The notes beneath the pieces were generated by a model. The model was given only the letters and a program-made list of their open reading frames with translations. It was not told where the DNA came from and made no database searches. Source: Thiospirillum jenense (lineage in GTDB: Bacteria; Pseudomonadota; Gammaproteobacteria; Chromatiales; Chromatiaceae). From it: DNA of 53,806 nucleotides. This document shows, in pieces, positions 52,697-53,806 of this stretch. Within the stretch, counting starts at the first letter, position 1; each line of letters opens with the position of its first letter. A program made the position numbers and the translations under genes. The stretch lies in NCBI RefSeq assembly GCF_014145225.1, contig NZ_JABVCQ010000024.1, positions 1-53,806 on the forward strand, written 5' to 3'.

Positions 52697-53806
52697 CAGT
52701 TGCCCCAGTCGTGACCTGAACTCGCCCGGCGCCGCGCTGCCGTCCACTGCGCCAGCACCGCGGTTTTGCGGCAGTTACGCGCCGTCCGACGTGGACATTT
52801 TGCTCCAACCGCTGTCGGAGTCCGCCGTGCCGCTGCTGGACGCGAGCGATCTGGTCGCCAAAGAGCGCCTGCTGCAATCGGGGCAATGTCACTACGGCAG
52901 TCTGCTGAGTCGTGAAACGCCGCCGTCACCCGAATATTTGGCGCTGTTTTACGCCGCGGTGACGCGCACCCAGCCGCAGATGGCGCGCTTGTTACTCGAT
53001 TTAGCCGCGATCATCGCCGCGCAGCGCGTTGGTCAAATCACGCTGATCTCACTGCTGCGCGCTGGTCTGCCGCTGGGCGTACTGTTGAAACGGATATTAA
53101 CCCAGCATTTTCACCGCCAAGTCGCGCACTATGCCGTCTCAATCCTGCGTGATCGCGGCTTGGACACCCAGGCGTTGCGGGTGATTCTTGACCATGACCA
53201 GCGCCCGGCGGCGAGCGTCGCGTTTGTGGACGGTTGGATCGGCAAGGGCATGATCGCCGCGACCCTGACCCGCGCCGTGACCGCGTTTAATCAAAACAGC
53301 GGGCGGCAACTCGCGCCGCACCTGTTCGCGCTGACCGATTTGGCTGGCGCGGGCATCGCCCCGACGGATGCTGACTGCCTGATCCCGACCTGCCTGCTCA
53401 ACGCCACCGTCGCCGGCCTCATCAGCCGCTCGGTTGCCGCGCCCGATCACCCGAGCGACGCGCTGCACACTTGCGTCACCTACCCCCAATTCGCCGCGCA
53501 GGACGTGTCGCGCTGGTGGATTAACGTGACCGATCAAGCAGTTACGCAACTGGTGGCGGGCGGGTATCAGCCGAACGCGACGCCCGTTGACCCGCAGCGC
53601 GGTCGTGAGCGCATCGGCGAGCAACTTGCCAACCTGACGGCACAATGCGATATAAGCGATCTCCACCGCGTGAAAATCGGGCTGGGCGAGGCGACGCGGG
53701 TGTTACAACGTCGCCTGCCGGAGCGGGTGCTGGTGCGCGATCCCGCCAGCGCCGATCTTGACCACCTGCGTTATTTAGCGCAGCGGCGGGCGGTGACTTG
53801 GCAAAT
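52689..53806 (+). CDS. StiP/PRTase_1 family protein, N-terminal part
   Basis: The frame is open from before 52689 to the window end without a stop (at least 372 codons), so the 3' end is missing. The family start FCGSYAPSDVDILLQPL is clear. SGQCHYGSLLSRE...SPEYLALFYAA, ISLLRAGLPLGVLLKR and the phosphoribosyltransferase PRPP loop VAFVDGWIGKGMI follow. NCBI names such proteins cysteine protease StiP; comparative work treats them as PRTases of Ter-associated nucleoside-like metabolite pathways. The most likely start is the TTG at 52689, overlapping mobA by 8 bp, but this is uncertain. Confidence 0.8.
   Translation, partial: MRNSCPSRDLNSPGAALPSTAPAPRFCGSYAPSDVDILLQPLSESAVPLLDASDLVAKERLLQSGQCHYGSLLSRETPPSPEYLALFYAAVTRTQPQMARLLLDLAAIIAAQRVGQITLISLLRAGLPLGVLLKRILTQHFHRQVAHYAVSILRDRGLDTQALRVILDHDQRPAASVAFVDGWIGKGMIAATLTRAVTAFNQNSGRQLAPHLFALTDLAGAGIAPTDADCLIPTCLLNATVAGLISRSVAAPDHPSDALHTCVTYPQFAAQDVSRWWINVTDQAVTQLVAGGYQPNATPVDPQRGRERIGEQLANLTAQCDISDLHRVKIGLGEATRVLQRRLPERVLVRDPASADLDHLRYLAQRRAVTWQ

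Noticed and set aside
53139-53666. 175-codon frame on the - strand at the right end
   Set aside because: It is antisense to the StiP-family frame, whose protein motifs are clear, and its own translation shows no recognisable domain.

Overview
The window looks like part of a gammaproteobacterial chromosome. It carries a bc1 complex operon (petABC), an Ntr-type torF-glnK-amtB operon with a sigma-54 promoter, cytochrome c maturation genes ccmEFGHI, HrpA, PmbA, RlmH, a DbpA/DeaD-type RNA helicase and MobA. I cannot name the genus. Base composition is mixed: many genes use TTA for leucine and ATT for isoleucine almost exclusively, while others, or sharply bounded blocks inside genes, are GC-rich and nearly free of TTA. 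No rRNA, CRISPR array, transposase or integrase gene is visible.

Left part (1-26.8 kb): the 3' part of an MmeI-like DNA methyltransferase, cutA, hrpA, a UbiE-like methyltransferase, lgt, an L,D-transpeptidase, phoU-xth, a FIST protein, an NtrX-like regulator lacking the sigma-54 contact motif, two overlapping glycosyltransferases, agmatine deiminase, a membrane DnaJ-like protein, rubrerythrin, a CHAD protein, a Do-type protease and a diguanylate cyclase. Then comes torF-glnK-amtB, preceded by NtrC-like sites, a GG-N10-GC promoter and a structured leader, and closed by a strong terminator.

Accessory island (about 26.8-30.56 kb): a clearly AT-rich block bounded by a 13-bp direct repeat. It encodes a PIN-nuclease/protein-kinase/zinc-ribbon fusion, a TerY-like VWA protein and a PP2C phosphatase. 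This resembles the kinase-VWA-phosphatase (TerY-P) triad known from Ter-type stress and defence neighbourhoods, here with an added PIN nuclease. It is the best candidate for an under-described system in the window.

Middle (30.6-37 kb): pmbA, tRNA-Phe and rlmH. A 2.7-kb segment encoding a secreted beta-helix/PKD protein sits between rlmH and a NahK-like kinase gene. It is bounded by a perfect 75-bp direct repeat made of the rlmH 5' end, so a recent insertion has separated two genes that probably once overlapped.

Right part (37-53.8 kb): petABC, ccmEFGHI, a DUF1015 protein, ispH, tRNA-Ala, the DeaD-like helicase, an acyltransferase, a PilZ protein, then a tight run of DUF2934 protein, pdxH, mobA and the start of a StiP/PRTase-family gene that runs off the window. 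StiP-type PRTases also belong to Ter-associated biosynthetic modules, a possible thematic link to the island.
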